From the NCBI GenBank assembly GCA_036346225.1, contig JARFIW010001452.1:186001-250000 (forward strand): a stretch of DNA of 64,000 nt, written 5' to 3'. Positions 33,376 to 45,030 of the stretch are shown in pieces. The notes beneath the pieces were generated by a model, which worked only from the letters and a program-made list of their open reading frames with translations, was not told where the DNA came from and ran no database searches. The position numbers and the translations under genes were made by a program. The first letter of the stretch is position 1. Every line of letters starts with the position of its first letter. The stretch comes from Platerodrilus igneus (Eukaryota > Arthropoda > Insecta > Coleoptera > Lycidae).

Positions 33376-33768
33376 TGATGGAATAACCTCCGTTTGTATT
33401 TATTTAATTTTAATGTGTTGATCTTAGCGCTTTTAAATTAATTTCGTGCAAGTCGATTTGGAAATTTCGGAGCGACATTGCTCCGTAGCTGAAGGATTTC
33501 TGTTACGTAACCGTGATTACTACTGATATAGCAGTGGTAGCTAGGACAGTTTTACGTAATAAAAGTTTTGAAATTAATTTAGCCTCGAGTTGTAAAAAAG
33601 AAATAAAACAAAAGTTGTTTTTATTCTAAGATTTTTGAAAGCTTGAAAGTTGTAAAATAAAAAATAATTTTCCTGAGTTGTAATAGTGGTTGGTTTCCTT
33701 CATTCACCAAATAGAACACGAATTGTAGAATTATTTAGGATTACGGGTAGTTTTGGTAGTGATAAAAC
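33376..33768 (+). repeat. Putative 5' LTR of the BEL/Pao element
   Basis: Starts TGATGGAATAACC at the SINE break and ends ...GATAAAACA, two bases before a primer-binding site, giving a TG...CA segment of about 393 bp. Polyadenylation-like AATAAA words occur inside (33,604). I could not find the matching 3' LTR in the window. Confidence 0.5.
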
Positions 33769-33770
33769 AT

Positions 33771-33788
33771 CTGGCGACCGTGGCAGGA
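33771..33788 (+). other. Primer-binding site for tRNA-Arg
   Basis: TGGCGACCGTGGCAGGAC differs by one base from the complement of the 3' end of insect tRNA-Arg (TGGCGACCGTGACAGGAC), the usual BEL/Pao primer. It lies two bases after the proposed LTR end. Confidence 0.8.
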
Positions 33789-34555
33789 CGTGTTATATAT
33801 AATTTGTGGACAAGATTGAACTTTGCTACGTACCTAGACGTAGCCGGAAGAAAAGTAAACACCAGGCTAACTACCAATCGCGGAGGGGGATTGGCCAACA
33901 TACCAAACAGAAACAAAAAAATAACACATCGCCCACGACTATCTATAAAAATGAAAATAAATTAAAATTTCTTGATTCACGGATACAAAAAAAAATATTA
34001 AATTTGATCCACGAAGTGCGCATTTCGTAGCTAACAGGTAATAAAAATCATTAAAAAAGTAAAGCTTATATTTTCTCAAATGCAAGTGGGTTAAATTAAA
34101 GTATTCAATGTAGACCAAGGTGTAGAAAGAATTAAAGAAAGATAACCAGAAACACTAGCGAAGCTAGCTTCTAAACATGGATGGTGAACTGGTTTCACAA
34201 CATCAACCGCTGATAAATAAGGATCCTCGATGTACGTAAAAGAAAACGAGTCACATACCTCTACGCGTCGTGATGCGTATCTTGCAAACCGCCGGGGGTG
34301 TCAGCATAGCAACGCCACGGTCGTCAGGGTTGATTCACCCTGCCATTGTAATTATAGCAGCGATCCAAAGATAAAAGGCAACTGGTTCGCAGACAAAAGC
34401 AGTTGTTCTAAATAAAGGAAGAACCTATTTCACCTCCAGCTACAAAAAAGATTCAAGACATCTAGTTGAACAGAAAAACGTGCCGCTTTATGAAATACGG
34501 AGACGAATAAAATGTAGGAAACACGTCGACGTACAGCTGTAGAATCAAATTCAAC

Positions 34556-35915
34556 AATGGTTCAAACCACACGGAGTCGAACTGCAAATTCTAGCATATC
34601 GAAGCGCGGTAAAACTAGAAAACACGATTTTATCGGTTAGTTCAATACACTATGTAGACGAATGTTTAGATGGAACACACATAAGAAGCAATTATACGCT
34701 ATCGGAAGGTTTAACAAGTTGAAGGTTACCTAAAACAGGGCATAGACTATTCAATTATAGCATAAACTTGTCGTTTCGAAATAAATAAGTTCAAAATGAA
34801 AATTTGTAGAAAGCGTATTAATTATTATAAACAGGATGTTGGCGAAAAATTTAAGAGATTACGGGATACGTAAAACATGGCATAGACTATTTAATCTATT
34901 GGATGAATTTTCGTTTTAAAAGCAAAAAGGGATTTGAGTTGAGGATTTTATTCGAGAGCGTGTTTATTATTAATTATGTTGAAGGATTTAACAGATTTGT
35001 GGTAAAACTATATAGGAGGTTGTTGAAGAATTTAAGGATTGGAGGAGTTTATTCGAACGAGTAATGATTAAACACGGGAGAAAAATAGGGTAATTAATTT
35101 ATGTGGAAAATAAACGTAACAACTTCCTTATTTGAATTACGAAATAGAGACCACCGTTTTAACTTTATTAATGGAAAGGTTAAAGAAGTTGAGAGCTTTT
35201 CAACGCAGCCTTTTCACGAAAGGCGCAAACCTATTAACCCAAATGCTGGAAGATGAAAATGTTTTTGTCCTGGAAATGAAAACAACTTATGAGAGTTACA
35301 ACATAAGCAAAATTCACTTCGGGAAATAGATCGACAACTTTATGACTCCATCTCTGAAGATGATTTGTTGAAAGAAGTTTACATCTGCTGATGAATATTC
35401 GTCCACTTTTACGAAATTGTCAATATGTTATAACATTCTAACTACAGAACAAGACTCACCGTTTGCAGAGACAAAAGCGATTAGTAGAAACGTACTTCGG
35501 TCTCCGAACCAACAACGTAGTTTTAAATTACCAAAAATAGAGCTTACGAAGTTTGGTGGGGATGTGCGAGACTGGTTACCGTTTTGGAGTCAATTCCTGA
35601 AGATTTATTTATTTACGGGAAATCCCCATTATAAAAACAACATTCAGATATTGACCCGGAGGACAAATTTCAATATTTGTTACAGGGTACTGTACCTGGT
35701 TCCAGAGCAAGAGAACTTGTAGCAAGTTTCTCCCCAACAGCCGATAACTTCGAGAAGGCTGTGGATAGCTTAAAATCACGGTTTGGTAACGAAAAACTAG
35801 AAGTGGAAATAAACGTTCGTGAATTACTTAAATTAGTTCTCAACAAAGCATTTTTGCAAGAAGTATCTTTAGTTAGCTTGTATGACAAAGTCGAAACCCT
35901 GCCTTCCACACCGCA
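34556..35915 (+). pseudogene. BEL/Pao gag, broken and truncated
   Basis: A start-like ATG at 34,556 gives MVQTTRSRTANSS, the Arg/Ser-rich front common in Pao gag. Frames at 35,132-35,329 and 35,417-35,722 lead to KLPKIELTKFGGDVRDWLPF and WSQFLKIY (about 35,535-35,610). A frame change near 35,660 then gives QGTVPGSRARELVASF and ENFEKAVDSLKSRFGNEKL-type sequence. This is the DUF1759 region of BEL/Pao gag, the structural protein that packages element RNA. The homology ends at 35,898 where TGCCTTCCACACC appears; no protease, RT or integrase follows. Confidence 0.82.
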
Positions 35916-35919
35916 GTAG

Positions 35920-36899
35920 TGTGTATTAGAATGCCACACCGACCTCTAATTTAAAGTACTGAAAGAGCCGCAGCCCTCTTTCAGGGACCTGTCTTAGTCT
36001 GGTTTCCAGCTAAAGACCCTGTTAATTTGGATAAACCTATAGTTCGGTTTTTTATATCACTGAAACGCACAAGCCATTCATATGCTGACGGAATATAGTC
36101 GGAACGTTAAATTAATGGGACCTACGATACCATGTTATGCAAAATGCTTTGAACCTAGGACGATCTTAAAGTAGTATTCTTATCTATAGGACTTATAGAA
36201 AGGATTTGTGTTTGTAAACTGTTGTTAAGTACAAGGCAGAAAGATTTTTGCAAGGTCAATTTAATACATATTTGTAATGACAGTTAGGGCTCAAAACAAT
36301 ATTTATTACTTTATATTATTGTGCGAGACGAATATAGATGAAAATGTTTTCAAGACAGGTATTCCAATTAAATAATTAAAACATAGTGCATGCGGTTGAT
36401 GCTATACTTCAAAAACTGCATAGTCCCTGCTATATCTTGAATTTGAAAAAACTTTCACAGCGTTGCTAGCTGGTGCACTTACTTTAACAATATGAAATGT
36501 ACAAAGGTTGCTAACGACCTTTGTGTTTTAGTTTGAAATATATTATTTTAGCAAGGACAGAATCGCTTTCAAGCATATTCCACGCTTTTAGTAATGCGAT
36601 CTTCAAAGCGGCTTAGTTTTAAACTAGGTTTTCAAAATTTTTAATTAGTTAATTTTGCAAATCATAGGCAAGTAGATTATAAATCATATTTTTGAACGTT
36701 TTATTCTATTTTCGTCATTGATAGAGACTAGAGATAACTTTGTAATCAATTCCTGGCACTATAGAAGGTTAATGTCAGTCAAAAATACTTACTCAAAAAG
36801 CTTTCAGTTGAGATGATAATAATTTTGAAGACAAGATTATGCAACGTTTTTGACAGCTTACAAAAGGGAGATACAGATTTTGACAATAGTGAATCAATA
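35920..36899. other. Unassigned sequence
   Basis: AGCCGCAGCCCTCTTTCAGGGACC at about 35,966 forms a small hairpin (GCCCTCTTTCAGGG). Otherwise AT-rich with no gene recognised. Confidence 0.35.
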
Positions 36900-36901
36900 T
36901 A

Positions 36902-39900
36902 CAGGGTGGCTTATAAAAAGGCGTCGAGCAATAACTCCGTTGGAACAAAGTTGCACAATTTATTGTCTTCTATTTTTTGGGACAGGTGCTCAATTAACAC
37001 TACTTCCTGTTTCACTGGACGTGACGTCAACTTCAGTTTTTTAAATGGAACATCCTGAATATTTTATTATTTTCTAATTTCTCGTTAATTCGTCGTCAAA
37101 AACCTTAATAGCATCATATGCCTAAAAGCAAAAGTTATTGATAAATTAAATTAGGTAGACACTGGGAAGAATAGAAAATGTTTAATCATTATCTAAGACG
37201 AGCAAACAAATAAACTTAATTTATTACAGATATTGCTCAAACGATCCACCATTCTGTCGATCACAATAGTCGTACCTTCTAGCTATTTCAGTGGTGACAT
37301 TTAATGTCAAGTTTTGTGGTATTTCGTGGCAAGCGTTAATTATTCGCGGCCTCAAAATTTCTTCGTTTTCTGGACGTGTAAAATAAACAAGATCTTGTAG
37401 GTACCCTCACATCCAAAAATCGAAGGGTGTTAGGTAGGGCGATCGTGCAGGCCACCTAACTGGTCCGTTTGTCCCGATCCACTTTACGCCAAATTCGGCG
37501 CGTATCCATTCAACATTCAACATTGATTCTTGCTGAAAATACACTGCCATTCGTTTAGCAAGAGGCAAGTTATCAACAAAATTAACAATTCTTGTAGCTA
37601 ACAGTTGACTGACTATATCTTTCTTGATTTAGCGTTCCGATTATGAAATAGGGCCCAATCAGTCTACTACCTAAAACTCCACACCACACATTTACGTTAA
37701 ACCTCTGCTGAAAGTTTCTTTCAACAACAATTTTTGGATTTTCCTGGCTTCAATAGCGGTGTATATTTCGGTTATAAATACCATTATTACTAAACGTGCA
37801 TTCATTTGACCAAATAATTTTTGTATAAAAATAGGATCCTGTGCCACCATAGTTAATTAGAAATTACAAAATTGCAATCTTCGGATTGTCATTTTCTTCT
37901 ATGGCTTGCACTTTTTGTGGCACATACGGTTTAAATTTGTGTTTTTTCAATATTTTCTGTACCGTTGCGAACCAAGGCTGCCCGCGATCTCTCGGGGGTC
38001 GATGTTCAACAAACAAAACAACTCCAAATTCTGCCGTTGCTCCAATTTAGCTTTTCCAAAAGCACAAAACTTTCTCAAATTTCCTTCAAGCAGGTTAAAT
38101 TTTCGACGAATTGTAACTAGTCTCATCGGAAACCGCTCGATATATAGGCGTAGTGCTCTCCCACTATTTTTATTGTACTCAAAATATACCCGAATCATGT
38201 CTGTTAACACATTGTCATTCATGATTAACACCAAAACGCTAAGAGAAAACGCTAACTACTGGCGTTTGTCAATATTATTTGATGTCATTGTTTTCCACCA
38301 CCTACTTTAATAATGTGATGAATTTTTGGACGTAAAGTACTGATGGGGGAGGAAATTTTAATTTTAAAGATTGGGGCTTGTTCCGGTAACTGTTTAGAAT
38401 TAAGGATAGGTTAGAACATGAACATAGTGAAGTTAGATCAATTAAAGACAAAGACATTGTAGATACGTACCAAATATAAGAAATGTATAGCAGAAATGAA
38501 CAACACAAAAAGATAAACAATAAAAGTTGGTAGGCGGTATAAAAAAATATAAAGGACATTAAAATAGTAAGTAGTGATAAAAAAAATTAATATTAGGAGA
38601 TTGCTATGAAAGGTTACCTAGGGGACAGAGAGAAACAGAATAGGGGAAGATAAGTAAATCTTTTGACGCGAGTATAAGTAAAATAATTATATCGTAAAAT
38701 TTGTAATTAAAGCATTTTATAATTGTGATTCGAAGCGAAGTAATTGATATTGAGCGGTAAATAATTATAATCGGTAATAATTATAATTATATTCAAAAAA
38801 GAAACAAACCTTGCATCTAGAAGTTAATTGAGAAGTTGTTATAATTTATGAAAAAAGAAAATAAAATGCTAATCAAAAACGCCAAATTGAGCATCACTCA
38901 TTTTATTAATCAAAATAGAAAAGGAAAGCTGTCAAATTTATTACAGGTTTATAATAGTTTAAAAAGGTAAGCAAATAACCTGTCACCAAGGTGTCAATAA
39001 TACACAGATAAAAAAATTGGAAGAAGATTATCCAGCGTTGGAAACAATAAGACACAGTTAAAAAGTACATACAAGTAGAAAGGAAAAGATTTCAACAAAC
39101 AAGGCAGAACCCAGGAGACCATAATAAAATCTGGAACTGCATACAAGAAGAGGTTAAGAATACCCAAATTAACCAGGAAAGTGAATACAAGTATTTAATA
39201 TTTAGAACTCATATAGAACCTTAGCATTTTATTAAGTGTATATAATCTTAATTTCATTTAGATCCAGGATCCAGAAGAAGCTACAATAACTTTATTTTAT
39301 TTTAAAGAATTAAAATTTCCACATTTTTGTGTATTACTAAAAATTTATATTTATTTATCTGTCAATTATTAATTATTCAAAATTAAGTGACCGTTACACA
39401 TATAAGTGGAAGTTTTAAAACTTAGCAGAACCTCAATGAATCTTTGTTGGAAATTTCAGAGAGAAAAAGCTGTAAATAAAAGACTAAAAATAAGCTGCAC
39501 GCAAGTTTGATAAATAATTTGGATAGGATTAACAGTAACACTAAAATCTGAGAAACCGGACCTAAACTGTAAGTCTTTACAATTATATTATTTATTTTGA
39601 TTTGATTGCATTTATTTAAAATATTGAAGCGATCTAAAGTTTGGTCACGAATAGATAAAACAAACAGATGTTAGCTCAAAAGTAGTATTGAACTGAACCC
39701 CATTTGAGATCACCGTTCAATAATAGTCTCAATTAGCCGGAAAAAAATATTTATAATCAACCATGAAATAGAGTCTCATAATTTAGATACATATTTCTTA
39801 CGGGTATATTAAAAATACATTACAATAACTACACTAATTGATGAATATCTTACTAACTTTTGCTTTTAGGCATATGGTGCTATTAAAGATTTTGAAAAAC

Positions 39901-40118
39901 AAAGTAACGAGGAGTTCAAAAATAATAAAATATACAGGGTGTTCCATTTAAAAAACTAAAGTTGCGTCACTTCCAGTGAAACAAGAAGTAGTATTAATTG
40001 AGCACTGGTCCCAAAAAAATAGAGGACAATAAACTGTGCAACTTTGTTCCAAGAAGCATTGTTGTTTCTTTAAAACTAATGGACTTATTGCTCGGGGCGT
40101 TTTTTATAAGCCACCTTG
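36902..40118 (-). mobile_element. 3.2-kb Tc1/mariner-like element with long inverted repeats
   Basis: TA flanks both ends (36,900-36,901 and 40,119-40,120). The left end CAGGGTGGCTTATAAAAAGG and the inverted right end CAAGGTGGCTTATAAAAAAC open inverted repeats that stay alignable for about 250-280 bp (to about 37,145 and 39,838). They include AACAAAGTTGCACA, TGCTCAATTAA, CCTGTTTCACTGGA and CATATGCCTAAAAGCAAAAGTTA. Each arm has an inner GGAACA(T/C)CCTG, so the outermost 155-180 bp also looks like a small TA-flanked MITE. A transposase relic lies inside; 38,240-39,830 is unrecognised. Confidence 0.75.
37224..38222 (-). pseudogene. DUF4817-type transposase remnant
   Basis: From ATG 38,222 it reads MNDNVLTDMIRVYFEYNKNS and RALRLYIERFP, the expected helix-turn-helix start. 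IIWSNE (about 37,810) stands where WxDE is expected, so the first catalytic Asp is Asn. Near the end come ARSPYLTPFDFWM, a stop, and GYLQDLVYFTRPENEEI..., closing with DRQNGGSFEQYL. Several stops and shifts are present. The length (about 333 codons) is close to family size. It is more decayed than the copies at 24-25 kb and 43.8-44.9 kb. Confidence 0.75.
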
Positions 40119-40120
40119 TA

Positions 40121-41949
40121 TATATGGTCGGAAGATAACGTAAGGATACTATAGGATGAAGAAGCAAAGTAGCCGAGACAAGCTGGCTGAAAGCATAAGA
40201 AGCATCCTTTCCTATTTGAGTTAAGCTGGTAGGTATGGCATGTGGTGCTATTACTGTTTCAAATTCGTAACTATATCGTACTTACTCTTTCGACATCGAT
40301 CACCTTTGCGAATTTTTACCTATTTTTAGATACTGCCTATTTAGCATTTATGAATGGCATAATCAAAATCTCTCTTTAGGGTCAATCTGACAATGCCTGC
40401 TCGTTTAACTTTCAACAAACGAGTGAAATGGTAGACATGGGGATGGTGTTTTTACAATTCGATACTTATAGCGATTTCAAATCACGCGAATAAAATCCTA
40501 GGAAAGATATAAAATTGGCTATTTTTCGCAGTGGCCATCGAAACCGTGTGCTGGCCTTGCGAATTCTTCGGATTTAATGACTTAAATTTTATCTTATATC
40601 GCAGCTGCGCGATTACTCTTTAAATTTCCATGTAAATACATAAATGTGCTGGGCCGCGAGTTACATATCCCCTATATTAATATGTCATCATCATTAGTTC
40701 TTCAGTCCTGGAACTGCTTAGACGCATACCCCCATTGTTTACTATTCTGAACTAACCTACACAATTCCCTGAAATTTGCACAGTCTGCATCTATCACTAT
40801 CTGATCTAGGTCTACATCTACTTCCTTTTTTCTATCTCCGCCCTTCTATTTCTCCTACTTTTTTCCACAGATATCTTTATTCCCCTGTAACGTGCAATTT
40901 TTGTAGTTTTAAACTTTTACGCTGTTTCCCAATTTATAAATGCATTTCTGCAAATTGCTGTTTCTGCATTTGATATTTATTAACTCGTGTGTAGTAATTT
41001 AAAGATAGATAAATTGAAAATTATAAACCGCTTATAATGAATAGATTGCATCGTTCTTGTCTTGCCGTAAATATAGATTTCGTTCCTTATGTGGATTATT
41101 CATAAATTGCTTTCCAACTTATCGGAAATGATAAACCGTAATTAACTATTATATATGAGTGCGGCATTCACGTTTTGGATGTTCCTGATGTTATTAACAA
41201 GTCTAGATAAGATACGATAAGCAGTTGTAATAGAACGAGTTGAATAAACAGACGAGGACTCGTGTTTTGTTCTTTGTTCCGATATATACTAAGTACGTTA
41301 AAAATACTGTTGCTTCTTTGCTTTGACAATAGTGAGAATTAATGCGGGATTTAATTTTCGTATTGTTCATGTACTAGCACGGCACGATTTTTTTTAGTTG
41401 TTTTCTTGTGAAATAAAAATTGTATATTAACTGTACAAAAGTGTTTTACGGAACCTTTTGACGGACGTACTTAAGTGATACACGTGCTTTACCCATTATG
41501 GTTCTTTTTAGTTGTTTTGTCTTTTGATATTAAAACTGTGTGCGATCTAGTGTCGCGGTCCTTTTTCTTTTCAAAGTAGCGCATACTTTGAATTATTTAA
41601 ATACAGTGCTACTGTAGTTTCTGAATTTTCTAACAACAAAGAACCTAAAATAGATCATTGCTTGAGCAAATTGCGTTATTGGTGAAATATAACAGATTAC
41701 CGGCTTACAAAGGTATTGGTTGAAATTTCTCACTGCTTTTTGGGATGTTTATGAAAATAATATACCTTTGGTCCCAGTTGAAATTAAACTAGGGCTTCAG
41801 AATATTTCCAAATTGTTGTCTTAGGAAATAGGATTACCAAGAAATTTATCAAGGCTACATAGTTCCGACGCGTGATAATGTCTGCTGCTAACACCAGTGA
41901 AATACGTAGGTGTGATTAGTGTAATGTGTGATAAGTTCCATCAACACCC
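40121..41949. other. Unassigned sequence with a short TCATCATCATTA run
   Basis: At 40,687-40,850 TCATCATCATTAGTTCTTCAG and a pyrimidine-rich stretch (CATCTATCACTATCTGATCTAGG) resemble the end of a non-LTR element, but I cannot assign it. The rest is AT-rich without coding signal. Confidence 0.3.
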
Positions 41950-42725
41950 TCACGTGTCAAGGGTGAAGTGCTTCGTTAGTGCAGGACATCGTTGAATCCC
42001 ACACTTCAGTTGCAAGGAAGCGTTGCTGAAGGACTTTTGTAAGTTGAACTATTTCCTACTGGTTATTACTTTAAATATCTATCCGTTGCTTTACCATATC
42101 TTTGTCGTTCTGATACCTTTTACAATAGACTTGCATGCTATTTTAGAACACAAAAAAAAGAAAGAAAGAAAGAAAAATCAATACTACTAAATTACTCATA
42201 CCAATTGTGTCTTACCTATTTATTTACTGAATTACTCATATCAATTGTGTCTTACCTATTTATTTTTTTTAACATTTTGTCTGATTTATGTTTAATTGGT
42301 GTGTGAGGAAACGTTTCTGCTACTCCCCAATATTACCTCACTTTGTACTAAACATTTTTCTGTACTGTTTTTACCGTTGTTATATTATATAGTTTATCTA
42401 AACAGTCTCTTTTATTTACATGCTACAAAGTACTGAATAACTTAGACGTTTCATTGCTGCTATGCTTATTCTTTTTTTTTCAGGTTTGCTTAACTAATTT
42501 TTTTTATTGCAGGTATTATCACTAACTCCTTACGGCCGCGTACATGGTAGGTTGGTCTGCTTTCTACAACCCCCCCTACTCTCCGATTGAGCCCTGTCTT
42601 TTTTTTTTCTCTGATTTTCTTTTTGTTACGCACAGCTACGAGCCAACGTAGCATAAATTTGGCGCCCGAACAGGGACTGCCACGAATTACGTAACATCTA
42701 TTTTTGGCGCCCAACGTATCTGCCA
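41950..42725 (+). mobile_element. Gypsy-like 5' leader fragment
   Basis: A first exon-like piece with GTGCTTCGTTAGTGCAGGAC ends at GTAAGT (about 42,034). About 620 bp on, past a pyrimidine-rich tract and CTCTCCGATTGAGCCC, comes GCATAAATTTGGCGCCCGAAC. The same succession (GTGCTTC...GTGAGT, pyrimidine tract, ACTCACCGGCTGAGCCC, GCATAAATTCTGACGCCC) is at 62,250-63,080 ahead of a Gypsy gag. I therefore take this as a fragment of the same family without its coding part. Confidence 0.5.
42659..42722 (+). other. Two primer-binding-site-like motifs 45 bp apart (locus D)
   Basis: TGGCGCCCGAACAGGGAC (42,660-42,677) is an exact complement to the 3' end of tRNA-Lys(UUU), a widely used LTR-element primer. 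At 42,705-42,716 TGGCGCCCAACG repeats the start of a tRNA-Lys(CUU)-type site. Both are followed by CTGCCACGAA. Only one such site is needed for priming. Confidence 0.75.
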
Positions 42726-43714
42726 CGAAAAAAAAAACCTAACACCCCTACTATTTCTATAACCTATTTGTTATAAGTTTTGTCTATCATATTAATATGT
42801 ATATAAAATTAAACGTAATTATTATGTCTTAGTTACAGCATAATACATTGTATTAAAGAATGTAGGATAAGAAGTGTTATCAGAGTTAATATAAGAATTA
42901 AGAATAGAAAACTACTACTTTATATTCCAGCCGCAACTTAATACTCCTGGTAAAGAAACATTATAAACAATTAAGATAAACTATATCTATATCTATTTAA
43001 ATAAATATAGAAAAAGAATGAGGAAAGTTATTTCTTCCTCAAAAACCAATTTTTTCAAAGGTATTTTCTTATGGGAAAATCCAGGGACTATTTTGCAAAT
43101 ATTAGTGCCCTCCAAGCTCATTCATTCAAGGATCACGTGACATCATCAAAATCAATCTTTTGATGTTAAAGTTCAAATCTACACCACAGTCGTCCTATTA
43201 TTATTTCGACTAATGGGAGAGTTGTTTATGCGTGTATGATCTAGGGCGTGTATGACTCATGGCGCATATGGACCATAGAATAAATGACCCATAACGTATT
43301 TGCACATTTAAAAGAGAAAATTGGCTATCATGGTCACGCGATTAAACTGGGCAATGCTAAGTAAGATTATGATGTTTGGTGATATACCTGTAAACTAAAA
43401 TAGTAATATAGCAGATTTTTTTTTTTGAAGTAGGCATAAGGACATAGTATGCTTTTATTTATACCAAACAAGTGTCAGTGCCCAGAAGCTTAGACTCAGA
43501 GATAATGTTAATTAATGTAGTTTGATTATGGCGTTAAAGCGATACAAACCTTCAACATATATTTTTAAATCACATAAACAGTGACATGTCATATCCAAAA
43601 TTTAAATCAACGTACTTACAATGCTGGAATGGAGATGGCTCGAAAGAGAATTTTATAAGCATTGTAAAAAATTTCGATATTGATAAAGAGTAATAAAGGA
43701 ACACTTTTGACGAG
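42726..43714. other. Unassigned AT-rich sequence
   Basis: No gene or repeat boundary is recognised. Confidence 0.4.
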
Positions 43715-43716
43715 TA

Positions 43717-45028
43717 CAGTATTGCCCAAAATAAACAGTACTGAAATTGTAATTGTTTTGTATATTTAAAAAATACATATTATTGACACTTTATTATATG
43801 TTCTAAATGTGCACCTCCTCGTTCGAGACAGACTTCATAACGATGTTCTAAGTTTCTGGTCATGTTATTGAATAAGGGTTGTCTCAGGGCTGCGAAGAAG
43901 ACTCTAACGGCATCCTTTAATTCATCGATGGTTTGTGGTGCCCGTTTGAAAACGGCATTTTAGCCATGCCCCAAATGTATGCGTCTGGAGGTGTGAGGTC
44001 TGGAGAATGTGAAGGATAAGGGAAGTCAGTAAATCGTGATATGAATTTGCTTGGAAAATGTTCTTCAAGAAATTGACGAATTGCGGCAGCAGTATGGCAA
44101 GTTGCCCCGTCCTACTGAAAAATTGGTTTCGAAATGCCAAGTTACGTGCACGACAGAATTGACGTAGATCAGGGATAAATCGTGTTAAAATTTGTCTGTA
44201 CCTCTGTTGATTAAGTGTGACTTGCCTACCATTCTCTTCGATAAAGTACGGACCAATGATTCCGTGTCCGGAAACAGCACACCAGACACTCACTTTTTCA
44301 CTATGTAAAGGAACCTCTTGAACCTCATCGGGTCTGGCAAAGCCCAGAAATCGATTTGTGCGACGATTCACATAGCCTGACAAGTGAAAATGTGCTTCGT
44401 CTGAAAACCAAACATTTTTCAAAAATTCAGGATTTTCATACTGTAACGCGAGAATTCTGGCGCAATATTCCACGCTACTGCGATAATCCCGAGGATGTAG
44501 TTGTTGATGTACCTGAATCACATACGAAAATGTACCCAGCTCCTTCAGGATTCTTTGAAAGGAAGTTCTTTTAAATCAAGTTGTAACGCTGTCCTTGCCT
44601 GGCTGACTTTCGGATTTTCTAAGATTTGCTCAAATACACGTTCATGGTTATTGTTGTTGTTAACTGTCCTGGGACGCCCCGAGTTTCCTTTTCGTTGGCA
44701 CAATACACTACCTGTATTTCTAAACTTTTCAATAACCTTCAAAATTACAGCATTACTTGGAGAACGTTTATTAAACCTTTGTGTGAATTGATCAGACACG
44801 TATAGCAAACTTGCACCATTATGTCGGCCGATTCCGTATGAACGAAAATAATGCTCTACCAGAAACACTTTCTCCTCTGTACTTAACACCATTTTTAACA
44901 ATTAGGCCCTACTAATTACTTGTTTGAGGTTTACTTGACAGGTCTATACTAGCTAACTTGAGTGTGGCAGCGCACGCATAAAAACACCGCCAACTTAGTT
45001 TCAGTACTGTTTATTTCGGGCAATACTG
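43717..45028 (-). mobile_element. Second mariner/Tc1-like transposon (DUF4817 type)
   Basis: The left end CAGTATTGCCCAAAATAAAC and the inverted right end CAGTATTGCCCGAAATAAAC extend to 30-bp inverted repeats (…AGTACTGAAA). TA flanks them at 43,715-43,716 and 45,029-45,030. The total is 1,312 bp with one transposase relic. The family differs from the copy at 23.9 kb because the ends are unrelated. Confidence 0.93.
43794..44892 (-). pseudogene. DUF4817-type transposase with frameshifts
   Basis: ATG at 44,892 gives MVLSTEEKVFLVEHYFRSYG; the upstream open codons lack ATG. The helix-turn-helix region carries SGRPRTV (the GRPR-like linker). The catalytic core has VWFSDEAHFHLSGYVNRR (first Asp, about 44,400). 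The second catalytic region reads DGATCHTAA after an in-frame TAG and a frame change near 44,115-44,125, followed by SPDLTPPDAYIWGMAKMPF. Another shift near 43,940 leads to ELKDAVRVFF and the end GGAHLEHI at 43,794. The span of about 366 codons is full length for the family. It is inactive. Confidence 0.88.
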
Positions 45029-45030
45029 TA

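Noticed and set aside
37906..38310. 134-codon plus-strand frame as a gene
   Set aside because: It is the antisense shadow of the transposase relic at 37,224-38,222.
42490..42726. 78-codon minus-strand frame as a gene
   Set aside because: It covers the primer-binding-site region of the Gypsy-like leader and has no domain.
44356..44791. Plus-strand frames of 72-96 codons
   Set aside because: Shadows of the minus-strand transposase at 43,794-44,892.
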